NCBI GenBank assembly: GCA_026027325.1
Contig: JAMSLZ010000006.1
Location: 2,356,001-2,420,000, forward strand
From: Actinomucor elegans
Lineage: Eukaryota; Mucoromycota; Mucoromycetes; Mucorales; Mucoraceae
Direction of reading: 5' to 3'
Length of the DNA: 64,000 nt
Below, in pieces: positions 21,818 through 33,283 of this stretch (position 1 is the stretch's first letter; every line of letters starts with the position of its first letter). The notes beneath the pieces are model-generated. The model was not told the origin of the DNA. It searched no databases and saw only the letters and a program-made list of their open reading frames with translations. A program made the translations under genes and the position numbers.

Positions 21818-21882
21818 ATACTAATCAGATGTAATCTTAAATCAAAATTGATTGAGAGTTTTATTGATCATTCTAATGCGTG
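21818..21882 (-). repeat. 173-bp repeat family, copy R10
   Basis: Inverse copy: CTAATCAGATGTAATCTTAA, then AAAATTGATTGAGAG and TTATTGATCATTCTAATG. The GAGAG anchor of R11 is 162 bp further on. Confidence 0.65.
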
Positions 21883-21960
21883 CATTTTATAACCAATTAC
21901 TAAGATACAATACATTCCGAATATCCTAGTCAAATATTAAGTTTAGCAGGTAGGTACAGT

Positions 21961-22040
21961 AGCTAATAATATTCAAGCATTAGTAACCAAATGTGAAATT
22001 AAATCAAGATCGGCTGAGAGATCTATTGCTCATTTGATCT
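21961..22040 (-). repeat. 173-bp repeat family, copy R11
   Basis: Inverse copy: AGTAACCAAATGTGAAATTA, then ATCGGCTGAGAGATCTATTG. It overlaps the end of the decayed ORF at 22005. Confidence 0.75.
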
Positions 22041-22560
22041 ACAAAGGCAGCGCGGATGCCTTTAGGAAGATCATTTCGTAAAAGGGATTTGAAGGACTCA
22101 CTACAAACTTTGATAGTAACGCTGCTCTTTAGGGAAAAGCCATCATTTTCAGTTTTGGGGAGTGACGGAGCAGCTTCAGATCTTGCTTTAGTGGCATCTT
22201 CATAGGATACAACTAGTTTATCAAAATTAAATTTAACAAAGTCTGTCCAACACATTACGGTTTTTTCTTCGTTTTCTTTTACTGTATATTTAAATACCTT
22301 TCTATTTTCACTCTGTCGGCATTGAGTAAGTCTTCAGCAGCAGTAACTGAGCGTTTGGGCAGTTTTGTTTGGGATAAATAATTTTCGTAATGGGATTGAA
22401 GTTCGCTTTCCTTCTTTTTCTATGCCACTATTCTTTCAGTAAGCCCCGTTTCGAAGGTTATATTCAAAGCCTTCATCATTTCTTCCTTGATTAGGCTAAT
22501 GCTTGGGTCAGATCCATGATGTTGTTTTCGCCAATTTTCAACCAAGACGGCGGCTTATTA
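22005..22560 (-). pseudogene. decayed ORF, unknown (possibly element-derived)
   Basis: The minus strand reads SISLIKEEMMKALNITFETG, KLPKRSVTAAEDLLNADRVK and then, in another frame, MCWTDFVKFNFDKLVVSYED and further ordinary protein sequence to 22005. A frameshift near 22290 and stops separate the pieces. The composition is that of real coding DNA, but no family is recognised. Its last codons lie in repeat copy R11. Confidence 0.4.
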
Positions 22561-22828
22561 CGAGTATTACGGTTGTGGACTTGTGTTTGCATCTTTTTTT
22601 GTGACAAAAAGAGAGAAAGATCATAGATAATAACGTCGGTTCTGTGATTATTAATATTTTCTTATATATTACACTAGGAATCAAGATAATAAAAAAAAAA
22701 ATTGGTATTAGCTTTGATCTTTTGGTCAATAAGAAACAGTCGATAAAAAAAGTCAATTGTGTTAACGTATTTTGTGTAAATGTGAATGGTGCAAAACTAG
22801 CCGTGGATTCATTTCAATTGTGAAACTA

Positions 22829-22882
22829 TCATGTCATATTTGATTACTAGCATATATTGAATATGAAGCACCACATCTACTA
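22829..22882 (+). repeat. 173-bp repeat family, copy R12
   Basis: Forward copy: ATGTCATATTTGATTACTAG, then GAATATGAAGCACCACATCT. Confidence 0.6.
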
Positions 22883-24922
22883 GAGTTATTGTTTGATTAG
22901 AGTATTATGTTTATATTACGTTTTATCAATATAATTATAAAATATAAGTCTCTTCAGAAAGAAAGTTTTGCCCAATCTATTTATTAAGAATTCAGTATTG
23001 ATACGGTTTGAACATTTTAGCATTTGGATACGAAGAGTACTGTTTCTATACCACTCAATTCGATTGCATGTTTTTGTTCTCAAGTTTAGTCCCTATTAAC
23101 AAAATTTAACCCTTACCGTTGGGTTTCGGTAGCTTTTTGTTATGCTGATTTAGCTAATATTTACTTAAATCTGCGTGTCAATTTAGTTTGAAAGAAATCT
23201 TTTTGTGTTTATAGAACGGGAAACGCATAATTATCACTAATCACTTGCTCTTTGTTGACCTGCCGCTGTCTTTGGCTGGGCCTCATAAGAAACTCGAAAT
23301 ACGAGATGGTATTTCAAGCTTTAAACAATGTTTTCTCAAAATTCGCCTTGGTACTTTAACCCGCTTTAACCCTCGAGTAGGGAATTTCCTGAGGCTACCA
23401 AAGCCTAGAATAACTTCTATATATAAGGCTATGCCTGTATTGACTTTTTTTTTACTATCTAAAAATGAGATTAAAAGCTTAAACCAAATTTTCAGTCATT
23501 ATTTGTTATATCTTTGCGTCAACCAATCAAAGCCTCCTAATCATTAACCATCGGCTTAAATGGTGATGGTATAATGTACGCGCCAAAGGTGTACGTGTGA
23601 GCATAAAAAAATGATTCCAGTATTCAGATGGTTAATAAAACTAGTAACAATAGCATATTATGCCTTTAATGCTGCCTATAGGCCTCAATATAATTTATAG
23701 ACATGTATGAAGCATTCAAATGAGAAGAAATGAAGGCTTGTTCTGTTATAATTTCTTTAGAGGAATGGAATAAATTTGCTATGTATCAAACAAGGAACCA
23801 TAACAAAAGAACTTGAACGCATATCATTATTCTCTTCAATCGGTTATATCCTAAACAAATGGTATATATACTACCAAGGCAATTCCATAAAGAGATGTGT
23901 CTTGGCCCGGTGAGCAGATAATGATCACGGTATTCAGTTGATTGTATCAAGCGTGATCTCAGTTCTTGGTTTCCTAATAATACTATACACAATCATTTGT
24001 GTTTATAGTATGGCGATATAAAGAATTAAGCATTATATTCAAAGACAAAGAAAGTAGTACATATCAGATAATTAGAACTAGAAAAGTCATGTATTGTATC
24101 ATTATGGTAGGAAAATCAACTAATAAGCAGCTTTGTTATGTCTCATTATGCAAGGTGGTGAAGCATATACATCATGACATTACGCACAACTTAGGAAAAC
24201 GCGGGCAATATTAAGAACTAATATCATACTAAGTAGGAATGAAATCAAACGTTAAACTCACTTCAAAACATAGAACGTATACAGTAGAGGTTACATGTAA
24301 CTATATGGACGCAGTTACGTGGATATGTACCAGAATCGGCTATTCAGTAATCCTCTGGGTCAAATTATATTGCTTCAGAGGTAGAATACATTAACTGGAA
24401 AGTAAGGTTTCGTCTTGATATCTTCTTCAAGGTAGGAGTCATTGATTCCATTCATTTCTTTATTCTTTTCATTCTAAAAACATCAGTGTAATAATCGTGC
24501 ATTACCATTAGTATCACTAGAAGGATATCTACAGAGTTAATATGCATCAAAATATTGAAATAGGTTAGCTTGTAATAATATGACAATGTAGTTACAAGTA
24601 TTAATAGGCCATGATGTTATAATTACCCTTCTTTATTTTACCTATTGGCACTGGTAGCAGTAATAAAAATGCAGGACTAGCATCTAAAGGGGGGGCCAAA
24701 GGCCAGTGCCACCACTACATAGAACAATCAAAACTGAGCTTGACAGTTTTTCACTGTATGAAAAAAGAACATTATATATAGACAAAGATGCATGTAATGT
24801 CTATCACGACTTATCAAATATTAATTACACAAAGAATAATAAAAGAGAAGATATATAAGATAACCACTGTTTCGAAATCCTTTACAACTATCTATACATT
24901 CCTTCATCACATACCCAATATA

Positions 24923-26028
24923 ATGGATATTCAATCTCCTTCTACTGGACTTACTCCAATCAATGATACTAAACCAGCCAAAATACCACGCCCATTAAAC
25001 AGTTTCATGATATTTAGATTAGAGAAACAACACGAAATTGTAGATCAATGTCCAGGCGCCAATCATCGAGATATCTCCAAGATCATTTCCAAGTGGTGGA
25101 AAGAAATATCTGCCGAGGAAAAACAAAAATACATTAATGAAGCCGATAAACTCAAGATGAAACATAGACTATTGTAAGTGGAGCTTACCTACTGCATTTT
25201 TTGTACTTATATATCTCCAGGTACCCAAACTACAAGTATTGCCCTCAGAAGAAGACGCGCAAAACCAGAGCATATAAAAAGCGCGCCGAGAATGAATTTT
25301 CTGCACGCGACTTTGATAACAAGCAGAGTTTATATGCGCTTTACCAAGGTAAACGAGACAGTAACGTAGATCGGAAAGATGACAGACATAACTTACTCTA
25401 TCTCATAGGCGGTAGTAAGAAAAAACGCCGATCCAAGGGTCCTTCTGACAATAATGAATCATCACCTTGTCAAAAAGCCAATTTGGACACCACAGTATCT
25501 TTGTATCCCCCACCCTCATATCCGTACTACTCTGCAAGTCCGGCTTCTCTGCAGCTCAGCGAAAGTAAAGTAAATAACACGTCGTACACTCCACACCAAT
25601 CAACGCCACTTTTCCCTGTCACGACTTATTACGGTTCTCCTATCGCTTCCGTAACATATTCAGTTCCTTCTCAGCACTTTGGCTGTTCATCTTCACCTAC
25701 CAGTATCAGTGCTACAACTACAAATTCAGAAGATGTACGTACAGAGCCTTTGGTAAACTATAATATTTACAGCAGTTATTACGCTCCTCTTCCTCCTTCT
25801 CCTCCAACAGAAGTCGTGCATTCGACTTACCCTTACGTTGTAGGCGGAAATGTAACTACGTTACACTACGTGGCACCTAACCATCATTATCCTCCACCTG
25901 CTGCACACTACTACAATAATGCAGCCAACAACACCATAGATTACAATAGCTGTCTTCATTCATATGATGTTAAAAGCAACCCTGCTCCTCCAAATCTCTT
26001 GACACAGCCTTTTTATTATTCGTCTTGA
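24923..26028 (+). CDS. HMG-box (MATA_HMG-type) transcription factor
   Basis: Two exons (24923-25173, 25221-26028) give 352 residues. The HMG box (about residues 18-90) reads IPRPLNSFMIFRLEKQ, HRDISKIISKWWKEIS and KYINEADKLKMKHRLLYPNY, followed by a basic stretch (KKTRKTRAYKKR). This is the fungal sequence-specific MATA_HMG group that includes mating-type and Ste11/Rox1-like regulators. The rest is Tyr/Pro/Ser-rich, typical of an activation region. Bases 25349-25408 form a stop-free 60-nt segment with GTAAAC...ATAG ends, so a second intron or a retained-intron isoform (332 or 352 residues) is possible. Directly downstream is a run of 39 T. A role in mating is possible but not shown. Confidence 0.82.
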
Positions 26029-26071
26029 ATAAAAAAACAAAGAAAGCACGTATTATAGAAAAATAGAACGC

Positions 26072-26113
<42 letters not shown>

Positions 26114-26938
26114 ATTACATAGATACATCTCATTGTGTGTGTTTTTCTCGCGGATAGTAAATATTTGTGCAATGGAAGTTTAGTTTACAATCCTCCCTCT
26201 ATTTCTCTTTCTCTCTATTGTTGATTGCAGCATATGGACCCCGTTTTATGTATACAAACATCTGCCCATAAAAAGACTTTTAAGCTTGGAGAAACGATGC
26301 AATTGCTCTATATCAAAAACATACGATAATTAAGTGGCGATATATATATATTACGGTACCTGAACACAAAAGCAGGTTCAGATCAAACGGAAAACTTTCT
26401 TCTGTTCCGCGATGATGAAATGTTGTTCCTGGACTGAGGAACGATTTTTAATATAAATCACTCTCAGCATCCTGAAGGTTGTACCAAGTCTGGAGAAGAT
26501 TAACCAGTCAGTGAAAGTTTGTGAGTATATAAAAGATCAGAGTAACACATCAAAACCATAATATTGAGTCTGAATTTTGCAAGGAAAAAGAAGGGCATTC
26601 AAATTTTAAGCAGAATCTTGTATTGAATCATATAGTACCGAGACGACAACCATCACATTCAGATACGTCACGTTGCAGGTTATGCTATTTATCATTAAAC
26701 TAAGATAGATAGAGAGAAAATGAATCATGCATGTACTCATATGCTATCTATCAGCGTATTTCTCGCTTATGAATGATCTTGTAAGTGATGTGTATAGGTG
26801 ATACGGACATGAGGTGACAGCATAAGGGAAAAACCGCATGACACTTTATTTGGGCACAAGAAATCTCAATAAAGGGCTCGCAAAAAAATAGTTTTTTTTT
26901 CTTTTTTTTTTCTCTTAACTAATTAAAAAAAAAAAAAG
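26029..26938. other. gap between HMG-box and acidic-protein genes
   Basis: It contains the T39 tract and otherwise ordinary sequence, probably the 3' region of the HMG gene and the promoter of the next gene. No other gene seen. Confidence 0.5.
26073..26111 (+). repeat. homopolymer run of 39 T
   Basis: Uninterrupted T39, 45 bases after the HMG-box stop codon; the longest homopolymer in the window. Confidence 0.9.
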
Positions 26939-27761
26939 ATGCTTAGAGTCTATTCAATCTTGTATATGGAAAAGCTATGGAATCATAGTCTTTGTTCCGA
27001 TCTCAAGCAACTAGACCATTCTGAAGCTTCATCTATTCTATCCGAAGTTCGAGAGGTTATCGCCGCTAATGCCGCTGATACCGCTGGTACTGCTGGTACC
27101 GCTATACCCACTAATAATGACTATGGAGCAGTCTCAAGAGAAATTATCAAAATTGATCAAGAAGAAGTGCAAGTTGAAGAAGGTTTGTACTACTGCAATA
27201 TATCGAAACAGGTTTTGCAAACTTGTATATTAACTTCTTGAGATAGTGATTCCAAAAATTGAACAAGAACCCCTAGAAGAAGAGCAACCGGTCGAGTATA
27301 CACTGGAGGAGATCGAGGTCGATACAGGTGTACTAAATGATATTGATGAAGAAGATGAAGAAGAGATTACGGACAGTAGTTCTTCATCATCCTCAGAAGA
27401 AGAAGACAAGGAATCTGTTAAAGAAGCACAAACTGAACAGGCAGTGAATAGCCTTGCTATTGATACCAAACGTACACAAACTGAAGAAGAAGAAGAAGAA
27501 GAAGAAGATTTCTCTGCAACAGCTGCAGTAGATCATCCAACATCACTTTCATCCTCCTCTTCTATTGTGCCTCCGCTTACACCTTCCTCGATTCACTCTG
27601 TACACAACCATAGTGACTTTACAGACTACCAGAAAAGACCAAGAACAACTTCTTTGATCCGTAGAGAAACCACCAAGTTCAACGATAGACGTAAGAGTCT
27701 TACCAAAAAATTGAAGAGAGCTCTCACTGTAAAAACTGAAAACAAAAGAAACTCTGTGTAA
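26939..27761 (+). CDS. acidic, Ser/Glu-rich protein of unknown function
   Basis: Two exons (26939-27182, 27247-27761) joined over a 64-nt intron give 252 residues. The N-terminal third is mildly helical and has an Ala/Thr/Gly repeat (DTAGTAGTA). The middle is strongly acidic (NDIDEEDEEEITDSSSSSSS and a run of eight Glu). The C-terminus is basic (RRKSLTKKLKRALTVK), like a nuclear localisation or phospholipid-binding tail. No domain family is recognised. The splice join is well supported because it restores frame across a normal intron. It follows the HMG gene on the same strand with its own A-rich leader. Confidence 0.65.
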
Positions 27762-28248
27762 CGAACTTGAAATAGTGTACTTTTAACAAAGAGAATGCTT
27801 TTTTGTTTATATTCTCTCTTCAATTTTTTTTTTATTATTCTCGATGTATCTCCTATTATACAGAAAAATCGCCAAAAAAAAACTATATATCCATATCTAT
27901 TATCCTATTTAATACTATTACACATATATCAATTTATACACAAAATTCATTACTACATATTAAATTATTTTATCATTTCATACTATTCTATTCTGTAACA
28001 TGCGTCTGTGTACCAATTTATGTATGACATTGTACTGTATCAAAGTCGAACCATACCATACTCTATGCAACGCAGTGCATAACATTTCGGAAATAAGCGC
28101 AATCAAAATGTAACAAAGAAAATATTGTGCATTTGGTTAAAGTGTAGTTGTTATCTCAAAGGATAAATTAAATGTTTTGTCTCTTCTTTGCTCTAGGGAA
28201 TCATTGGAGCATCGACTGAAATGTAAATACTACTAATTGACATGCAAC

Positions 28249-28252
<4 letters not shown>

Positions 28253-28283
<31 letters not shown>
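28253..28283 (+). repeat. homopolymer run of 31 A
   Basis: Uninterrupted A31 in intergenic DNA. It could mark the tail of an old retrotransposed copy, but no coding remnant precedes it. Confidence 0.85.
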
Positions 28284-28288
<5 letters not shown>

Positions 28289-28779
28289 CAGATCTTTAGT
28301 GAGTTTAACTAGGCCAGGTGATATGTTGGAGCTTGACAGAAATGAATCATGAGTTCCAGTCTTGGGATCGTGTATTTAGATAACACATTCTTTAATTAAT
28401 CATAATATAGATACTTGCAAGACCGTGCATATATCTATACTAACAGGAATCGTTTTCAAGTCGCAAAAGAATGTTATATACAGGTTAGATCTGGATTTAG
28501 CGATATTTGATTTTCAGGGTAGGGTAGGTATAGCTCGATGTAGAACAATATTACTTGATGTACAAAGTGGTACGTGCCTTACATGAAACCCCTACTGATC
28601 ACAGCCAAATATTACTGTTTTCGGCTAACATATAAATAAAGAAAAAGCGTTTCTACCGTGCATTACCAAGCCAAGGTTCTAATGTGGGGATGAAACACGA
28701 ATGAAAGTCAAAATTGAATCAAATGTCTACTAGGTATGAAATGCGTTAGAGTCAGAGCGCGGTTCATATCACACGAAAT

Positions 28780-28881
28780 GACTTGTCCTGAGTATAAAAG
28801 GTTCAATTGATGCAACATTTTAACGAGAATCAGTCGAGAGATCTATAGGCCATCATTGCTAGATTATAAGAAATACATGCT
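28780..28881 (-). repeat. 173-bp repeat family, copy R13 (well kept)
   Basis: Inverse copy: TTGATGCAACATTTTAACGA, GAATCAGTCGAGAGATCTAT and a tail GAAATACATGC. The GAAT anchor of R14 follows 170 bp later. Confidence 0.75.
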
Positions 28882-28951
28882 CTTTATCAACCAATCGCTA
28901 AAATATAATCCACATTTGAACCTCGGTAAACTAACGTCTTTTAGAGTAGTA

Positions 28952-29030
28952 TTATTTCTGAACACATACTACTGACCAGACACAGTATTAAAGTTAGAAT
29001 TGGCCGAGAAATGCAGAGATAATCAATAGG
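28952..29030 (-). repeat. 173-bp repeat family, copy R14
   Basis: Inverse copy: TTTCTGAACACATACTACTG, ACCAGACACAGTATTAAAGT, AGAATTGGCCGAG. Confidence 0.7.
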
Positions 29031-29609
29031 CTCTCCCCCCCTCTAGGAAAGGCTGAAATGTTCAAAAAGCCCATTTTTTAAAAGACGGTTACAACATTTC
29101 AAACACACAATTATCTCTGGCTGGGAAAATACAATGCTCTTTCAAAATCCATTGTAATTTTCTAGATTAACTTTTGCATAATAAATAAATGCGATTCAGT
29201 ATTAGATCTTTTAGCATACTTTTTATAAAACTGAATTTAGGATTAGAAAAGCTAATATTTCTTGAAAATTTGTTATTAGAATGTTGATTTGTATATGAAA
29301 TGCGTTCAATATTCTGTAGTTTGACCTTATGCTATAAGTATTACTTTTTCTAAGTAATAATATATATATATATATATACATATAAAGCCAAAATACAAGA
29401 TATTAGACAAAATTTATATATAAATCATTATCTTAATAAAGAGTTTCGCTTAATTACTACACCATTTGATTCGCAATTTAATATTATAAAAAAAATTATT
29501 AGTTGAATTTGTATTAAATTGCTTTTCTTTTTTATACAAAAATCAAATAAACCAACTAAAGGATATATAAAATATAAAAACAAAGCTCTTTTGGCCTTAA
29601 GGAAAGGTA

Positions 29610-31000
29610 CTATGGTTCTGTCTTTGAAAGCACTTCAGGAGAACGATTAGTTAAATAACGTGCAGCCTCTTCGACCTCTTCAATACCCAATTGTCCTTGT
29701 ATATAATCACAAAAGATCGTTCAGGGAAAATAATAGCTACTTTATATACATAAATATTTGCTTTCTAAGCTTCACTTTTGTTCACTGATCAACTATGCCT
29801 GTTTTTTCGCCGTGCACAAATAACAAGTGTTCGCTTTTCCTCAAATAAATATGTTATCCGAAAAGGTTTTATACGACATCTCTTAGAAGTCTTTAAAGCC
29901 TTAAAAAATATTGAAACACCCTATTGAGAAATATTCGTTTAAAATATAGTAAACTACCAGAACACAATTATAATTAGTATATAGTGCTTCGTCGTTTAGA
30001 AACTTCCCATTAACTGATGGTAAGCCAATATGGATTCAAATAAATTTCTCAAGGTCTTTTAAACCAACATTTAAATAATGCAAATGTTCAAAACAGTTGA
30101 AAGTATGTTCACAAAATTATTGCAGTTCAACTCAATTCACTTTAAGTGATTCAAAGAAAATATTGTATTTAGATGAATATATAGAGCTTACTTTGATGAA
30201 AAATTGTCTTTTTTCCTTTTTTTTTTAGCATATATTACCTAAAGTATATTATGAAAATTCTGTCTTTGCTCTTCACAAAAAAGACGAAAATCCAAAATTT
30301 TAGGCTTAATGAATACCCATTGGGAATTCTTCCGAAAACGAACCATTTTTGATATCTCTACGTTCTTGTCACTGCTACTCTCAAGACTTTCCCACCATTC
30401 ACTATCCAACCTTTTTGCATAGACTTCTTTTTGACATGTAGGTATTAGATTGATTAAAAAATGCGGAATGAACAGTTGGAATTGATTAAATGATCAATTA
30501 GGGTCTTTTAAAGTAGTAGATGCACAAAAATCAATATATAGGCCAAGAAAAGAAAGTCAAGTATAATTAATAATAAATTAATGCAAATTTGTGTTTTTAG
30601 ACTACAATAGGCATTGTAGCAAATGCCATTAGAATTCTAACCATATAATTTTGGCAGTTTCTCAAAAAAAAAAATGATACTCTAGAGTGTAAAAAATGCT
30701 ATACAAACCGGAATTATATATACCATATTTACTTTTATATATGGTTATAATGCTTGATTTACTAAAACTACAACTTCTTGTCCTACATATTTCCCAAGAA
30801 TTAAAACTTTACCATGTTTTACTACTAATTTGAATGCAGATTTATGGTCCTTAAAATTTTCGTCGGGAATACCTATGGATACTAGCGGCTATCGACCAAT
30901 AAAATCAAAATGGGCCAGAGATACAATTTATACCCGAAAATTGATATTATGGCCAGAAAACCAGTGTCACGGGTAAATATGAGTTTTATGGTCTTGAAAA
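29610..31000 (-). pseudogene. decayed multi-exon gene or transposon ORF, unknown family
   Basis: Three separated minus-strand stretches read like real protein: GIPDENFKDHKSAFKLVVKH plus GKVLILGKYVGQEVVVLVNQ (near 30.75-30.87 kb), then VYAKRLDSEWWESLESSSDK continuing to FCEEQRQNFHNIL (30.24-30.5 kb), then YIQGQLGIEEVEEAARYLTN ending RSPEVLSKTEP and a stop (29.61-29.71 kb). In-frame stops interrupt the spaces between them (for example after LFVHGEKTGIVDQ), and normal splicing does not remove them all. The surrounding sequence is extremely AT-rich. Probably a gene or mobile-element ORF dying by AT-directed mutation. Confidence 0.42.
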
Positions 31001-32115
31001 AAAAATAGTTATTCGGAATGGATTGTTTTGCAAAGGTATATGAAGAGAAATGGTTTGTTTCAGAGTATAAAAAATGTTATATTGTCGGAGCCCTTTATCA
31101 CTTTCTACTGCAAGATACAACTATGATAATTTGTTCGTCTAAAACAGTGCCTTAATTTCTATACATCTCTCAAAAAATAAAGGGTTTGTTTGGGATAGTT
31201 GCCGTTGTTGTAGGTACAATTTCTCGATTTCAGTTTTCGTTTGTGTCAAAGATACCATGTGGATATCAATTATCACCAGTAGTTAATGATAAGCTGCATT
31301 CCTCCAAATACCCCTCATTATTGACCATCAATGCATAAATGCATGAAACAAACCGATGCAAATCGAACAAAATAATCGTGGCTATAAAATCGCTTATGAA
31401 AATGCATAGACCACATTTTTGTTGCTTTATTATGTGATGTTTACGACTGAAAATTTATATTCCTATTTATAAACAATAAAGATCAATTGTCGATTATAAC
31501 ATGTCAATTTAAAGTGTAGTGTTCCTTGAAGCGTGGTCATCCTAAAATATGCAAATTCACAATCAAAGTGTATGACTATTCAGCGTCAAGTAGAGTAACC
31601 CCATCTGTTTAGTACATCTAACATTATATACAATTTCTACTCTAATTCTCTTTTCATTTACATTTCATAACTGTTACATTGAACCTTCTTTAACCAGCAC
31701 AATAGCGTTAGTATGTTTTCATAGCTTATTTATCAAATTATATGCTAACCCTCTTTTGACTGGTTTTTGTTTAATCAAAAAGGTATCGAATCCTAGATTA
31801 TTCCATACCTTCTAAATTTCCTAAATTAAAACACCTGAGACAAAGGAATTAAAACCCTAGGTATATGCGGATCGCACACCTTCGCTTGAGGAAATATATT
31901 TGTTCCAGAACGATTTGTAACATCTAAAATGTATTTACCCAAAATTTAGTATGTAGATGCATATGATAGCCCTCCAGACTGTTCATATCTATATAAATTT
32001 GACTTTATTACTATTATTATAGTCATCGCCATTAAAAAGATACATCTAATCTTATTGATACAAAAAAAAAAGGCAAAGAGAAATTAAGAGAGCCGCATTG
32101 ATATAAATTAGATTC

Positions 32116-33150
32116 TCAAGCTTTTTGTTGAGGTTCTTGTTGATTCGCTAAAGGGTCTGCAGGAGTTAAAGTTTCAGTGCGTGTAGCTGTAGCAGGATTG
32201 TCGTTTGTATAATTGAACGGGACAGTGTTTTTACCAGAAGTAGACACGGTTTCAATCATACCTACCGTTACCCCATTTGCCTGAGCGACTTTGCAATCAC
32301 GGTGAGCTAATAATAATGTTTTCAAGTTGAGCACTTCTTCCCTTAACATAGTAGCCTGTGATTGCAATTGTTCGTTATCAGTAGCAAGGAATTCTACCCT
32401 GTGCTGCAGATTTGCTAGCCATTGCTTTTTTCTTTGTCGACATTTTAATGCTGCTTGCCTATTCCTCTCTAAGAACTGTTTTCTTTTAGTTTCTTCATCA
32501 TCATCTTCCTCTCCTTTACTGCTACTGCCAGTCGAGCCCATTCTCTGTTTGCGCATGTTTTGTCTGGTTGCTCTAGCTACTGCAGGAATAGAGCCTTCAG
32601 TATGACGTCTCATATAAGACGAACCTGCAGAGACGGCTTCTGTTGGGTCCATTTTAGCTGTTGGTGTGGTAGCTAGTAAATCCGTACTATGAATTGCTGG
32701 TAAACTAGCGCGGTGATACTGAGGGCTAGGGTTATAGTTTATAAATTGTTGGGCTAAATTGAGTTTTTTTTTGTCAGTAAATATTGAGAGCTATCCAATG
32801 AAAATGAAAGATAAATTCATTCTACCTGATTCTACGGTATGCTGCGGAAAAGATGATATTGGTTGATTAAATATCATTTCAAAAGGATGAGAATCCAAAC
32901 TGTGATGAAGTGAAGACATATCATTTTGGGCAAGTATGCCGGAATTTACACTGTTGCTGTTGCGATATTCCCTCCATCGATATTTTCCATCAGTTATGTT
33001 GGTTTGCTGGTGTGGTGGAATTAGAGAATATTGAGTATCAAACAAGAGTCGGTTATGACCATTATCGATGTAAGGCATGGATGGACGATCATTCAATAGT
33101 TGATGCGGGGAAGCAATACGAAAGTCTTTAATATCATTCTCGTTTGTCAT
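32116..33150 (-). CDS. bZIP transcription factor, Atf1/ATF2-like
   Basis: Two exons (33150-32826, 32753-32116) give 320 residues. The bZIP (about residues 198-256) has the ATF/CREB-type basic region ERNRQAALKCRQRKKQWLAN followed by leucine heptads. A Glu/Asp stretch precedes it. In fungi such factors (Atf1, Sko1 groups) are nuclear and respond to stress-activated MAP kinases; SP/TP sites occur but no firm docking motif is seen. The start at 33150 is the first ATG in the main exon, but the frame stays open upstream to a TATAG acceptor at 33174, and an ATGG at 33283-33280 followed by GTAATG would add MEESSLQPQ. The start is therefore uncertain. Confidence 0.85.
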
Positions 33151-33283
33151 TTGCGGCTGAAGCGATGACTCTTCTATAGTAACAATGAGTTTATTTTTCT
33201 AGATTGTTAATATATCTATTTGTGCGTGTATATGTGTGCAACATAAGGTATATATGCAGTTTTCTCTGTATTACATTACCCAT

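Larger units (their letters stand above)
21272..24922. other. gene-poor gap of 3.6 kb
   Basis: No intact gene. It holds three repeat copies (R10-R12), a decayed minus-strand coding relic at 22.0-22.6 kb, a GA run near 21640, and AT-rich DNA. An open + frame at 23245-23547 has no ATG start and no recognisable family. The last few hundred bases are presumably the promoter of the HMG-box gene. Confidence 0.6.
27762..32115. other. largest gene-poor gap (4.35 kb), very AT-rich
   Basis: Contains an A31 run, a TA tract around 29359-29378, two repeat copies (R13, R14) and a decayed minus-strand gene at about 29.6-31.0 kb. No intact gene was found. Confidence 0.6.

Noticed and set aside
28253..28283. 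Poly(A) tail of a retrotransposed gene
   Set aside because: No coding or SINE-like body was found on the 5' side of the A31 run, and no target-site duplication could be seen.
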